In this document: piece by piece, positions 33,601 to 44,802 of the stretch
How the letters are laid out: each line of letters opens with the position of its first letter
How positions within the stretch are numbered: the first letter of the stretch is position 1
Position numbers and translations under genes: made by a program
Notes under the pieces: generated by a model
What the model saw: the letters and a program-made list of their open reading frames with translations, nothing else
The model's database searches: none
What the model was told of the DNA's origin: nothing
NCBI GenBank assembly: GCA_029204225.1
Contig: CM055102.1
Coordinates: 47,710,870-47,774,869 of the forward strand
Direction: 5' to 3'
DNA length: 64,000 nt
Source: Diphasiastrum complanatum
Taxonomy: Eukaryota > Streptophyta > Lycopodiopsida > Lycopodiales > Lycopodiaceae

Positions 33601-33868
33601 TAACTACTTCCTTGCTACAAAAGGGATGACCCTAGAACAAGTTAATGAAGAAAATGAGGCCCGAGCAAAAGCCATTTTTCATAGAAAGCCAGCCAGCAGA
33701 AATTTGTTTGCGAGCCGAAATGGCACTTTTGCATGTCAAATAGATATCTCATCTTTGTTAGGCAATAACTTTCTTGTTCATTGGCAGAACTATAGCAATA
33801 TGGTATGTGTTGAAAAGCTCATGGTACACACTTTGAATTTCAATGTACTGGTCAAAAGTTATAGCTAA
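30622..33868 (+). pseudogene. Gypsy-2 accessory ORF, near full length
   Basis: The ATG at 30622 opens MKDMLSLNICLIRR. Domain order as in gypsy-1: AWIEGLLQFDPLVILT, GLYCRALGLSMDDN, YIRDPNFKSFVRFDLASIFL, then an acidic linker (31400-31680). The coiled coil (31713-32230: LEKVSRKLEAKYDSIQTNL, NEELEEVKAELKLKSKELEA) comes next. A C-terminal half absent from gypsy-1 follows: LQWRMDYLLLPKLFSYTKEQ, EYLKTFENNIFPALDEYQNK, then IKEKFPEYTYAALSLTVPSA and GNRGMGGYPNLSFQEYHNQK, ending TAA at 33866. Full length would be about 1,080 codons. TAG at 32055-32057, several frame changes and a 41-bp duplication at 33258-33339 disrupt it. Function unknown. No membrane segment or signal peptide stands out, so an env role is not supported. 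Confidence 0.7.
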
Positions 33869-34045
33869 TTAGTGTCTGATACTTTGTGACACTTTGAGTT
33901 GAATGGCACTATAGGTAACCATATAAGTTAAATGGCGGGTAGCATAAAACACTCGGAATATGACATCTAAATGTTGTCAGATATTCTTCTCTCTCCATGT
34001 AATCTCTCTCTAAATTCAAACTTGTTAAAGGGCCCATTTTGAGCC

Positions 34046-34500
34046 CATATTTTGAAAATTTAAGTCGAGAATGGTACTTTTGGCCAAAGACTCATGGGAT
34101 GTTGTATCTTATATTGAATTTGACACCAAAAGCAAATTTTCCTGCCATAGCAAGATGGCAAAGTCCTTGCTATTGAAGCTCTAACCCTAAAAGATTCAAA
34201 ATTCTCATATATTAGCACCACCAATAGTTCTTTAGAAGCATGGGACATTTTGACTAGCCTTCATGAAGTCAAAGATTTGTGTATCAAAGATGTTGCTAAG
34301 AAAGAAGTTGTTTACTTTCAGGATAGATGAGTTTGATACAATGGTTGTGCATGTCAATTATTTTAACTTGTCGTTGTTAGAGCAAATGGCTTAAAAAATG
34401 TTCATGTTGATCAACAAGATGCACAAGTGAACCTAATAGAAAATCACTTGATAAAGAAATAATTTAGTAGAGTTTTGTAAGAGGATCCAGTAGAATAACA
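34046..34500 (+). pseudogene. Copia gag remnant
   Basis: FKSRMVLLAKDSWDVV starts it (usual KMKMVLLAKDLWDVV), then SSLEAWDILTSLHEVKDL after a frame change. Later sequence (SLLEQMA, NLI) is degenerate. Related to but distinct from copia-1/2/3 gag. Confidence 0.6.
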
Positions 34501-34544
34501 CTACCATGGAGACTTATTGATGACATTGACTCATGCTCTTTTGT

Positions 34545-34740
34545 AGAAAAACCAAAACAATTTCATGAGGCCATGACACATCCAGATGCATATAGGTGAA
34601 AGCATGCAACGGACAAAGAATATAACTCATTAATGAATAATCAAGCATGGTAGCTCCCAAAAGACAGAACTTTTACTTTTTGCAAAAGGATATTCAAAGT
34701 CAAGTATAAGGTAGATAGACTAATTGACTTGAAAGACTTT
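34545..34740 (+). pseudogene. Copia RT N-terminal remnant
   Basis: EAMTHPDAYR, DKEYNSLMNNQAW and RTFTFCKRIFKVKYKVD match the start of copia RT (EAM..W..A...E...L..N.TW and CKWIFKVKYKADG). Integrase is missing between this and the gag piece, so this is a deletion derivative. Confidence 0.6.
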
Positions 34741-35479
34741 CTATTAGTTTGAACCTCAACATTTTGCTCAATATGAAGCCCCAATAATGATATATCCCTT
34801 TAAAATTCACTTTCAATCTCTCAACAAATACTACTTCAATCCTTTTCTAGAGAAAATCTCTTTCCCTTAGCAAATAGAGAGTCTTATTCAAGAGTTATAA
34901 GTTATCCTTTTTATGATGGATGTATTACATATTCAATTCAAATTCTTTTGTCAACTCCACGAACTATATGATTGAAAAATTCACAAGATTCATCTAGTGT
35001 AGTAGCTACAAATCCTTCATTGAAAGCATAAACCTCTTGTGCATTGCAACTTCATGGATAGCATCAAGTCCTCCATGACTTGCACTAGCTTTAACAAACT
35101 TTTCAATTTTGACAATTGGGCATGCTATTGAAAGCTCTAAGGGGTATCAATTATACAAATGGCGACCTAGCTTCTTAGATATTACTTGTATGAGCCCTTG
35201 AGCATTTTTGAGATGGAAAGTACAATCGATATTTGAAGAGGACATTGTATTCTAAAAGTTAATGTGCATGGTTCGACTCTATTTTGCATGCCATCCTAGT
35301 GTACTTATAAGAGCCTAACATCCTAGTTTTTGTGATTGGCACATTTGTCATCTATAAATAATTTACATGGAGATATGAGATTAGTTGTTGGTTTACTAAG
35401 TTTAACATTTGATCCTGAAGCATTTTCTTTAGCAATCACATTTTTGTGTTCTTGCAAGTACATCATGAATACCATCCTT
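34741..35479. other. No recognisable gene
   Basis: AT-rich sequence with many stops in all frames. The minus strand has scattered protein-like scraps (IVKIEKFVKASASHGGLDAI near 35050-35130), possibly another retroelement, but I cannot name them. Confidence 0.5.
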
Positions 35480-35534
35480 GGAAATCAAGCTCATTGAGCA
35501 ATTTAGTGGAGAGAATTTCTATATGTGGAAGTTC
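35480..35534 (+). pseudogene. Copia gag start fragment
   Basis: KLIEQFSGENFYMWKF, the conserved N-terminus of copia gag, is cut directly by the copia-4 LTR at 35535. Confidence 0.6.
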
Positions 35535-35826
35535 TGTTGAAGAGTAATGCATATTTTACCCCTTTGGCTTAGCACTAATTATGTTGTAAGTTGTACATAA
35601 CTCATGGGGCATGTTATTAATTAAATACATGAGACTCCCCTTTTGTAAGCTAAGTAAATTAGTGCAAGTGGCCCACTTGGCCAAGTAGCTCACTCATATG
35701 GTTGACACCTAGACTTTCCATGCATGTATTTGAGGTGCTTGCCTCACAAGGAATTTGGAGGACCCACCTCATCCTCTCTCTCTCTCTAGAAATTCATTTT
35801 ATCTTCTAACTTTTGGTGTTGTGAGG
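35535..35826 (+). repeat. Copia-4 5' LTR
   Basis: TGTTGAAGAGTAATGC... with a CTCTCTCTCT tract near its end. It is followed by TGAGCTTCAAAGC, a degenerate copia primer site (TGGTATCAAAGC). It carries GG where the 3' LTR has CA at the terminus. Confidence 0.8.
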
Positions 35827-35869
35827 TGAGCTTCAAAGCACATGACACCTCATAGACATTGGTAAGGAG

Positions 35870-36180
35870 ACAGGTGATGGTCAGCAAGTATGCCTTGGAG
35901 ATAACTCTACACATGAAGTGAGGGGCAAAGGCACAGTTCCTGTGCAGCTGTCATCAGGAGAGGTGAAGGTAATCAAGAGTGTGTTGCATGGACCAGGGTT
36001 AGCTAAAAACTTGCTATCTATTGGTGCCATTATCAAACAGAACATGCTGGTGGAGTTTGACGAATCTACTTGTTTGGTAAAACACAAAGATCAAAGCTTC
36101 AAGGTGGTAGACAAGGGAATGCAAGAAGGGGATCTTTAAAAAATTTTACACCACCATTCCTAGCCAAGAGGCCTTGTCAA
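35870..36180 (+). pseudogene. Copia-4 protease C-terminal part
   Basis: VCLGDNSTHEVRGKGTVPVQ and LAKNLLSIGAIIKQNMLVEF follow the usual DSGAS active site, which is missing here along with all of gag. An internal deletion joins the sequence after the PBS directly to mid-protease. Stop at 36137. Confidence 0.8.
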
Positions 36181-36189
36181 CAAGGGATT

Positions 36190-37353
36190 CTAATCAAGAC
36201 AAGCTTTGGCACGAGAGGTATGGTCATTTGAGCTATCAAAGTTTACAAGTTTTGAAGAAGCACAATATGGTAGTAGATCTTCCTAGCATTAAGTCTTCTT
36301 CAGATACATGTGAGGCTTGTGCACTAGGAAAGTAACAAAGGCAAAGTTTCCAAAGGGAAAAGCTACCAAGGCCAAGGGCATTTTTGAGCTCGTGCATTCA
36401 GATTTGTGCAGTCCAGCGGCGGGGGGAGGGGGGGGAGTGGGGGGGGCTACTGTATCACGACCCTCGTCGATGATATCTCATGGAAGGTATGGGTCTATTT
36501 TCTGAGGCAAAAATCTGAAGCGTTCAAATACTTCAAATAGTGAAAAGCTTTGGTGGAAAACCACACAGAAAAGAGGCTGAAGACTCTCAGGTTAGATAAG
36601 GGTGGTGAGTACATTTCTGATGAGTTCAAAGATCTTTGCAATGCATGTGGGATAAAGAGACAGTTTGCTGCTCCACATACACCGCAGTAGAACGGTATGG
36701 TTGAGCGAAAAAATAGGTCTATAGTCGAGTGTGCGAGGAGCATGCTCAAGGCAAAAAGGTTACCAAATTCTTTTTGGGCGGAAGCGGTAGCAACTGTTGT
36801 TTTTTTATTGAATAGAAGCCCAACCAAAGCGGTTGAAGGAATCACGCCTGAAGAAGCATATAGTGGCAACAAGTCCAAAGTGGGTAGCTTACGAGTATTT
36901 GGATGTACGGCATATGCACATATACCAAAGGACTTGCGGAAGAAATGTGATGCAAAATCCGTGAAGTGTATTTTCCTTGGGTATAGTGAAGGTGAAAAAG
37001 CCTATGTGCTATATAATCTCAAAAATGGGAAGAAGATCCTAAGTCGAGACGTCATCTTTGACGAAGAGCATTCACCCAAGATACATGAGTAGGAGAAATA
37101 TGGAACTACTGAGTTCCTACCCTTGATTGATTCTACGAATGAGGATCCTAGTCATGAGTCTTGTGAGCCTCAAGAACAAGTGCAACAACAGGAAACCGAA
37201 CATGCTAGTTCGAAACCTCTATTTGGCCAAGTACCAGAGGGTGAAATTGGGGAGAAACAGACAGTACCATGGGATACATGGTCACCATCCACGTCGCCTA
37301 CCACTAGTAAAAAGCTACCTAGGTGGCATTGGGAAACAATCAAAGAGGGTTAA
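36190..37353 (+). pseudogene. Copia-4 integrase
   Basis: RYGHLSYQSLQVLKKHNMV and CEACALGK form the zinc-binding part, with TAA after GK. FELVHSDLCSP (first Asp) is followed by a poly-G insert at 36418-36446. Then FLRQKSEAFKYF, LRLDKGGEYISDEF (second Asp), GMVERKNRSIVECARS (Glu), FGCTAYAHIPKDLRKK and CIFLGYSEGEKAYVLYN. The linker (37123-37350) is open. Stops occur near 36537, 36688 and 37090. Confidence 0.85.
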
Positions 37354-38939
37354 ATGATGGAAGAAGGAGAGAACAGTGAACAGTGTGTCAGAAAATCTCT
37401 TAGGTCTCATGAGAGACAAGAGACTAACTTTGTTCTTATATCCACAATTCTGGATGCAGCTGAGCCCCAATTCTTTCACGAAACAGTGAAGGAAAAGGTA
37501 TGGCAACATGCCATGTAGGAAGAATATAACTCCATTGTCAAGAACGACACATGGGAGCTCACTTCATTACCAAAAGAGAAGCAACCAACATGTTACAAGT
37601 GGGTCTATAAGTTTCATGCCAATGGAACAGTGGACAAGTACAAGGCAAGGTTGGTGGCGAAAGGCTACGCCCAGCAGGAGGGGCTAGACTATGATGAGAC
37701 ATTCATACCTATTGCTAAGATTGCATCTATTGGGACCGTTTTGGCCTTAGCCTCATATTTTGATTGGGATGTCCATCAAATGGATTTCAAGAGTGCCTTT
37801 CTTAATGGGCAACTACAGGAGGAGGTTTACGTGAACAACCACAAGGGTTTGAGATAATAGGCAAGGAGAATCTGGTTTGCAAGCTTAGAAAAGCCTTGTA
37901 TGGGCTCAAACAGACACCACGGGCTTGGTATAGCCGAATTGACGAGTACTTTGCAAGACACGGGTTTGAGAAGAGTGAGTGATTGCAATCTATATGTCTT
38001 CAAGGATGGAGAAGACTTTGCTCTATGTGGATGATTTACTCATCACAAGAAGCAACAAGAAGCTTATTGCTTGTGTCAAGAAAAATCTTTTTAGTGAGTT
38101 TGAGATGAAAGATTTGGGTTTGCCAAACTATTGCCTAGGAGTTGAGGTTTGGAAAGAAAAGTGGTCTTTTTATCTCTCAGGCAAAGTATGCACATAAATT
38201 ATTGAAGAAGTTTAATATGCAAGAAAGCAAACCAATTAGCACACCCATGGATGCAAGAAACAAGCCATCAAGAGATGGTGGTCTAGCATTTGCAGATGAG
38301 ACTCTCTATCGCCAATTGGTGGGCAACCTGATTTACCTTACTACCACCAGGCCAAATATTGCTTATGTGGTTGGGATCGTAAGTCAATTTATGAGTAAGC
38401 CTACCGAATCACATTGGAAGGCAGCCAAGCGGATCCTACGATACGTGAGAGGGACGATGACCTATGGGATTGAATACACTGATGATGGTGACCTTCAACT
38501 GGAGGGTTATTCAGAATCTGATTGAGCAGGTGATAGAGACGATCGAAGATCGACGACAGACTATTGCTTAAGCCTAGGTTCAGGGGCTATATCCTGGTGC
38601 ATAAAAAAGCAATCTACTATTGCCCTATCATCTACCGAAGCCGAGTACAGGGCGACTACGAGGTCCGCTTGTAAAGCTATTTGGTTACGACGTTTACTTG
38701 AGGATATGCAGATTGCTCAAGTAAGATCTACATTGTTTCATTGTGATAACCAAAGTTGCATTCAGCTCGCGAGAAATCCAGTCTATCACGCACGGACGAA
38801 ACACATAGAGGTGCACCAACACTTTATACGAGAGAAAGTGCACAGTGGAGAGATCAAGCTAATTTATTGCAACATCAACGACCATATAGCTTATATCTTT
38901 ACTAAACCACTTAGTAAAGATAAGTTTGAATAGTTCAAA
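37354..38939 (+). pseudogene. Copia-4 reverse transcriptase and RNase H
   Basis: EEYNSIVKNDTWELTSLP, YKWVYKFHANGTVDKYKARL, AKGYAQQEGLDYDETF, HQMDFKSAFLNG (catalytic Asp), then after a frame change LRKALYGLKQTPRAWY, LLYVDDLLITRSN (YVDD near 38020) and EMKDLGLPNYCLGVEV. RNase [75 protein letters not shown] and [16 protein letters not shown]. Several frame changes around 37850-38150 and stops at 37516 and 38523. All catalytic motifs can still be read. Confidence 0.88.
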
Positions 38940-38975
38940 AATATGTTGGGAGTTAGTCTGAATAAAATTGCCGTT

Positions 38976-38984
38976 AACGGGAGG
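38976..38984 (+). other. Polypurine tract, copia-4
   Basis: AACGGGAGG directly before the TGTTGAAG start of the 3' LTR. Confidence 0.75.
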
Positions 38985-39284
38985 TGTTGAAGAGTAATGC
39001 CTATTTCACCCCTTTAGCTTAGCACTAATTATGTTGTAAATTGTACATAACTCATGGGGCATGTTATTAATTAAATACATGAGACCCCCCTTTTGTAAGT
39101 TAAATAAATTAGTGCAAGTGGGCCCACTTGGCCAAGTAGCCCACTCATATGGTGGACACCTAGACTTTCATGCATGTATTTAAGGTGCTTGCCTCACAAG
39201 GGATTTGGAAGACCCACGCCCTCCTCTCTCTCTCTCTCTCTGTCTAGCAATTCATATTCTCTTCTAACTTTCAATGTTGTGACA
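38985..39284 (+). repeat. Copia-4 3' LTR
   Basis: About 300 bp partner of 35535-35826, with a slightly longer CT tract (39221-39240), ending TGTTGTGACA. Confidence 0.85.
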
Positions 39285-40747
39285 TGCTTATGCAATTCTC
39301 CTTGTATGTGATGTTTTCCATAGCTAAGTTTCTCAAGCTTTCTTGGTTGATCTAGTATTGAAGTTAAGATACTCCATAGCTAGGTCTTGCAATTCATCAA
39401 GTTCAAGATGCACATGATCTGGATAGAGAAGGATCTATAGGGGGTTGTTGAAGGCACCAAGGCCAGACCAGAACTTCGCTCCATGAAGAAATGGAGAAAC
39501 CCTGTAATAGATGGTTTATAACAGTTACATACATCAGCCTGAAACTTTTATCTCCAAATGCCATGGCGACAAACTGCAACCAAACCACTTCCTCAGTAGT
39601 GGCTTAAACTGTGTGTAGACCTGAAGCTTGTATGTTAGTAGATTCATAAAGTTCTCCTTCTCATTGAAAAAAAGTATTTTGCAGAAAACTGGCTGTTTTC
39701 TTGTCTAGAGAAGACTGGTTTCTTGGAAGGCTGCCTAGCACAATATGATTATGCTTGTGGACTTGCCTTAATAAATAGAGACCCCATGGATCCAACAAAC
39801 AGGAAGCCAGTCCTAGAGATTTTTCTGACATTGTCTTTTAGCACATTCATATCGAAGGAGTCAAAAACCAGCTTTTGTTATAAGACTCTTAACAATGTCA
39901 AAGTGAACTAACCAAGCATACTACTTGTGTCCTAATCATATTCACAGATATATAGGTTGGAGAAATGTTTGGAATATAGGACATTCAAAATTTGTTTGTT
40001 GATCAAAAACCAGAACAAAAGTATGATGTCCTGCACAATGAAGTAAGCCTTAGCTGCACACAATATACCATGCTTAGAGACAGCTTCAAAATAGCTCATT
40101 TTGAAGGTTTACACACTAGCTCTCAAAAATAGCAGCTAACCACCCAATTTACAAACTAGCTCCAAAGACATCCAACCATCCCGTAGCTGGATTTAAAATA
40201 CATATGGATTGGGCCTATTTACTGTTTTGAAGCGATTTCAGGTCACAAATGGTTAGGAGAAAAACACATGCAATGTTTGCACCACATAGCTTTTCTTGAG
40301 TAAGAATCAATCGGACAGGCTCACAAGCTAGATTAGATTTGCAACTTGCATCATACTTAACCAAAACAGCAATAACAAAGCTGCTAGAAACGTATAGCTG
40401 CCAGAAATCAGGCAAGAAAACGTACAATTGCTCTCCAATGTTGAACCTATGTTAATCTTATTGTGAGGAACAAGCTTATTCTTGTCACCACAACCGCTTC
40501 CATGATGGAGCCCCAAACTCTTAAGAGAGTCCTCAATTTGCTTAAAAGCTATAATACACATCTTGAGTTCACCCAAAAAACCTGACCCAAAACCTTGGAA
40601 ATTCTTGGCAATGAATAGATACCTTTGCTCAACTGATACAATTACAACATTTTTTGTCATCCCATGTAAGCATCATACCAGCAAAAATGGCTCTTTCCCA
40701 TCACAATTTTTCATTTGATGTGAAAGACAGCCGTGCGTTTATTGTTC
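39285..40747. other. Intergenic region and kinase 3' flank
   Basis: Unique-looking sequence between copia-4 and the kinase stop codon. The part nearest 40748 must contain the kinase 3' UTR (minus strand). A 110-codon minus ORF at 40328-40660 has no recognisable domain and is probably untranslated 3' sequence. Nothing else identified. Confidence 0.5.
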
Positions 40748-41020
40748 TTAACCTTTTGAATAGTCACTGTCATCAACCTCATCCACATCTGAAATGGGAG
40801 CCAGATCTTGCTTGTTGGTCTTGCTAGCAGGCCGCCTCCTGTTGATTCTTGAGAGGCTTTGCGCAACATCACGGATTCGTGGACGTTTTGCTGGGATTTT
40901 CCTTACACACCGATTGGCAATAGAAGCCATTGCCCCCAGTTCTTCCTGATTGCATTTTCCATCAAGCCTAGGATCTAAAAGAGCATCCCAACCATCTTTT
41001 CCTTCTGCATCCATTGACGC
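40748..41020 (-). CDS. CRLK-like exon 7 with stop
   Basis: Acceptor [30 protein letters not shown]-lobe end [15 protein letters not shown], a basic patch, then an acidic tail ending DDSDYSKG and TAA at 40748-40750. Confidence 0.93.
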   Translation of the reverse strand, partial: ASMDAEGKDGWDALLDPRLDGKCNQEELGAMASIANRCVRKIPAKRPRIRDVAQSLSRINRRRPASKTNKQDLAPISDVDEVDDSDYSKG

Positions 41021-41864
41021 CTGTAAAAATAGGCACCATTTCCAGCCCTCTTAACAAACCTGACCAGAGTCTTTACAGAAACAAGGTACAATACTTCAAA
41101 CCAGGAACAAATCAAGGTCATTAAAGGCTTGAAAGAAGAGGGATCAGGAAAATGTGCGAAATATTTATTGCAGCATGTGCTATTTTAGATATTACTTGTG
41201 TATGCCTTGTTTAAAACTTGTAACATAAGTTATTCTCAAATGTGGAATAGTCATACAAATAGCTTAAAGAAGCTTGTGATTGTCGCTACTTTGGTTATAA
41301 TGAGGACACAACTCCTATGCATAGCCTATAGGTGCTGATTTGTTTTGCAGTACAAGGATTGTTTTGCACCTGGTACTACCCACATATACTTACAATACAA
41401 TAGCATGAGAAAGCTATAGTACTTCCTTCTTTAGTGTGTAGCAACCTTTCCTGAATACATCAAATACTGGGTACAGAGCACATTATATGCAAAGGCTTCT
41501 ATGATAAATTCAAAACTATACACCATTACAACTGCATGGAATGTCAGTAAAATAGAACCAGTAGATGGACATTCTGAAAGATTTTAACTATTGCAAGATG
41601 AGTACCAGATGAACATAATCCATGAGACCTTGTTGTGCGTTTCTTCCCGTAATCAGCTCAAACAACAAGATACCAAAGCTGTAGACATCACTTTTTTCAG
41701 TATATGTATTCGTGGCGATATACTCAGGATCAACATAACCGTATGTACCTTTCACGCCCGACACCAGATAACCAACACTCACCTCCTTAGACAAACCAAA
41801 ATCTGCAACCTGCACATCGAAACAGGCAGCCTGTGTGACATATCCTTGGTAAACATGCAAGCGC

Positions 41865-41917
<53 letters not shown>

Positions 41918-43867
41918 CGTCTTAGTTGAGAGCGTCTTGCAGATCTATATACTTCTTTCTCCGCATGGGCATTTGCACTTATTGTATCAACTCTCATACT
42001 TACTTATTATGAGAGCAGAGGAGAGAGATCTATCTACTAGTTAGATTAATATCTAGTAGATGTTTGTTTGAATGGAGACATTTATCTGCTCCTTTTAGTG
42101 TTTCTCACACTTGAGATGTACTTATTTGGTCTTATATACCTTTTGGAATTTAAAAGACATTAATGAAGCTTTCTTTCTTTCTTTTTCTCTCTCTCTCTCT
42201 CATATTTAGTATTGAGCATACGATTTCATTCAAAAGTTCCGATCAAGTCCTTTCACCACCCATGTTACAACGTGCCAACATCCAAAGGCAGGGCCTAAAA
42301 ATGATAGTTGTAGCTTATTAGGCGGCTCTGTTTCACGTGATAGTAATCTGAAGCTTGAGCACACACTTGCGAGTAGATAAAAACACCTGAGCCCTTACCA
42401 TTCCATCCAAAGCACAAACTCAGATATAGCAACTGATGTGGCAGCAGGTCTCTAATCGTGTTGTCTGTTTGAGACACTGACTGAGCCCAATATGTGTATA
42501 TTGGAATAAATTTAAGGAAGCAGAAATGAAGAGGCCCTTCAAGCCTTGAATAGGCAGGCTTCCAGCAGAGGCTATTTTCATTTTGTGATAAAGAGGGCCT
42601 TGAGGTGAACTTTGTATAGAAGCAAGGCAAGAGTAATTAAAATTTCTATTTTTACAGGCTAATGCAAATCTTTGTGGGTGAACCTCTTGGACGCTATTTC
42701 ATTCTATGAATGATTTCCATCCCACATCAACAGTATTGCCACAGGGGTTGCCTCATTAGTCACTCTAGAGCACCAAGAATTTTGAGAGGTATAAAAGCAC
42801 TAAAGCCTACAGGGAGGAGCATGCATTCTTAGAAGCTCATTACATGGACAGTCATCAAAATGTTATATTATTGGATCTTTTGACATGCCGGCTACCTGCA
42901 GAATAACCAAATAATAACTTCAGTGCGCTAGCCCTAAATTTTGACTCTTTAAGACACAAACGTGGCAAACTTTTGAAGCTTTTCCACCAACTAAATTCAC
43001 TATCAATGCACTTCTTGAACAGGTTAGGCTGACAAAAGCTTGTAATACAAATAAGCTAGCCAACATTCACCCTTGATCCCCAGACCCTAACGTGTTCAAT
43101 GGTTGATACCAATCTCATCAGGGGATTTAGGATTTCACTGCAAGTAAAAATATGTAACACTTCTCAAACAGAACAGGATAGGAAGAGTGTGATCTGCTTA
43201 TAATTGGAGAAATACTCAAAACTGGACCGAGTTCCATTTCCAAATGTATGTTGAGGAAATTCAAGGCTTTATCTGAACAAGTGACTGAAATTTTCCTTCC
43301 GTATTCAGTGATACATAATAAGGTAACTTTCCATTAAGCAATCTACATGGCATCCGGAACTATAGTACTGGTAGATTGCATCCAGAACTATAGTACTGCA
43401 ATACGTTTTCAATAAAGGAAAATCAACTCACTCTTCGAAGCCAAAAGCATTATAGCACAATACAAGTAAACTGTGCTTGATCAAACATTCATGCACTAAC
43501 TGGACCTTTGTTGTAGCTTTTTAGAACTCCGAACATTAGCAGCCACTAAGCAGAGGCCAATTGATCAGCTCAAAACAAACCCTTGAGGACTAGCAGGATA
43601 GTATCAGCAAGTCAACAGTTCATAGTGCCTGTTGTGTTGAATATTTAAAAAGTATGCTACAATGTTTTGAACATTAGCCCACATTTGATTGGTAGCAGAT
43701 TCTTAATAGCATCGTAGACATGGAGTAGGGCATGTGCCTGCTGCCATCAAAACTTGCAAAATGGATATTTCAACGACCATAAACATTTGACAATGAACAC
43801 AACAGCTTAAATTGGCCCAAATTTTAAGAATATATGATTTAGGCACGCTACAAGATAGATTTTTTTG

Positions 43868-43939
<72 letters not shown>

Positions 43940-44766
43940 TAAGATAACAGCCCTAATTTTGAACCACAAAACCATAGTCTTTTCAGCAAGTTCACATCCT
44001 ATACAAAAGCATATGAAAGAGAACTAACCCTGGCAGTCATTGATTCGTCAAGCAGAATATTTGCAGACTTGATGTCTCGATGAATGACTGGTGGAATTGC
44101 CTGGACCCAAGTTACAGAATAGAGAGTCACTTCTTAAACTCCAAATTTCTCAAATAGTACTTATTATCTCCAGATTCCTTTCTGCTGGCTATTCCTCTTT
44201 ATCTCGCCTATGACCAGTGACTATTTCTGGGCTATGCTTGAAATTGAAAAACGAAAAAGAGATGTGAAGAATTCACAAAACATCAATATATATGTTACTG
44301 ACTTACAGCTACAGACTTGAAGCATCAAAGACTAAAAGATAAAGTTTCAGCATACTCCATCATGTAGATACTCTATTCCCCTTGATATATCCTGAGCTAT
44401 GCGAACTCTTAACTCCCATTCTAGAGGTTCCTTCTGCTGAGCTGTCATGAAAGTGCAAGGATCATGATTGTCAATTAAACTCTGTTAGCCAAAAGCATCT
44501 CTTCAAGTAGTTGCTACCTCTTAGATCCACAATAATCACAATCTCACAATATCAAAAACTTCATATGGGTTCAATATAAGAATAAAACATTCTAGTTCAA
44601 TCTTGGGCATCCATATGGGATGATTTTCTTTCAGCTGACTGGAAATTTAATATATCTCCTTCTCTGTATTCACTATTCAGGACACTTACCAAAGTTCTCC
44701 GAAGTTGAAAAAAGGCTAGAATTCAATGTTCCCCTAACACTTTCAGCAGTCGTCTTTCTTGCTATT

Positions 44767-44802
<36 letters not shown>

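Larger units (their letters stand above)
3073..33868 (+). mobile_element. Gypsy-2, outer interrupted Ty3/gypsy element
   Basis: The order LTR A, PBS, gag start, [foreign block, minisatellite and nested elements], pol (27141-29814) and accessory ORF (30622-33868) matches gypsy-1 except for about 3 kb of gag-protease replaced at 4313-27140. The 3' LTR is missing. That 3073-4312 and 27141-33868 were one element is inferred from family identity and shared orientation. Two separate fragments brought together by deletion remain possible. Confidence 0.6.
35535..39284 (+). mobile_element. Copia-4, Ty1/copia element with gag deleted
   Basis: LTRs 35535-35826 and 38985-39284 (TGTTGAAGAGTAATGC start), protease tail, integrase, RT, RNase H and polypurine tract in order. 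Gag and the protease active site are absent. The flanks AGTTC and TGCTT do not match, so the target duplication is lost or one end is rearranged. Its CT-rich LTR 3' part and cleaner frame distinguish it from copia-1/2/3. Confidence 0.85.

Noticed and set aside
30622-33868. Accessory ORF as an envelope protein
   Set aside because: No signal peptide, membrane anchor or fusion-peptide-like segment visible. The main feature is a soluble coiled coil.
36495-36878. 127-codon minus ORF
   Set aside because: Antisense to the copia-4 integrase core.
40328-40660. 110-codon minus ORF after the kinase
   Set aside because: Lies in the probable 3' UTR or flank. No domain and no start context.
43812-44027. 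ORF rich in Glu-Arg repeats (also 41779-41997, 51070-51315, 53506-53900)
   Set aside because: Simple translation of GA/CT microsatellites.
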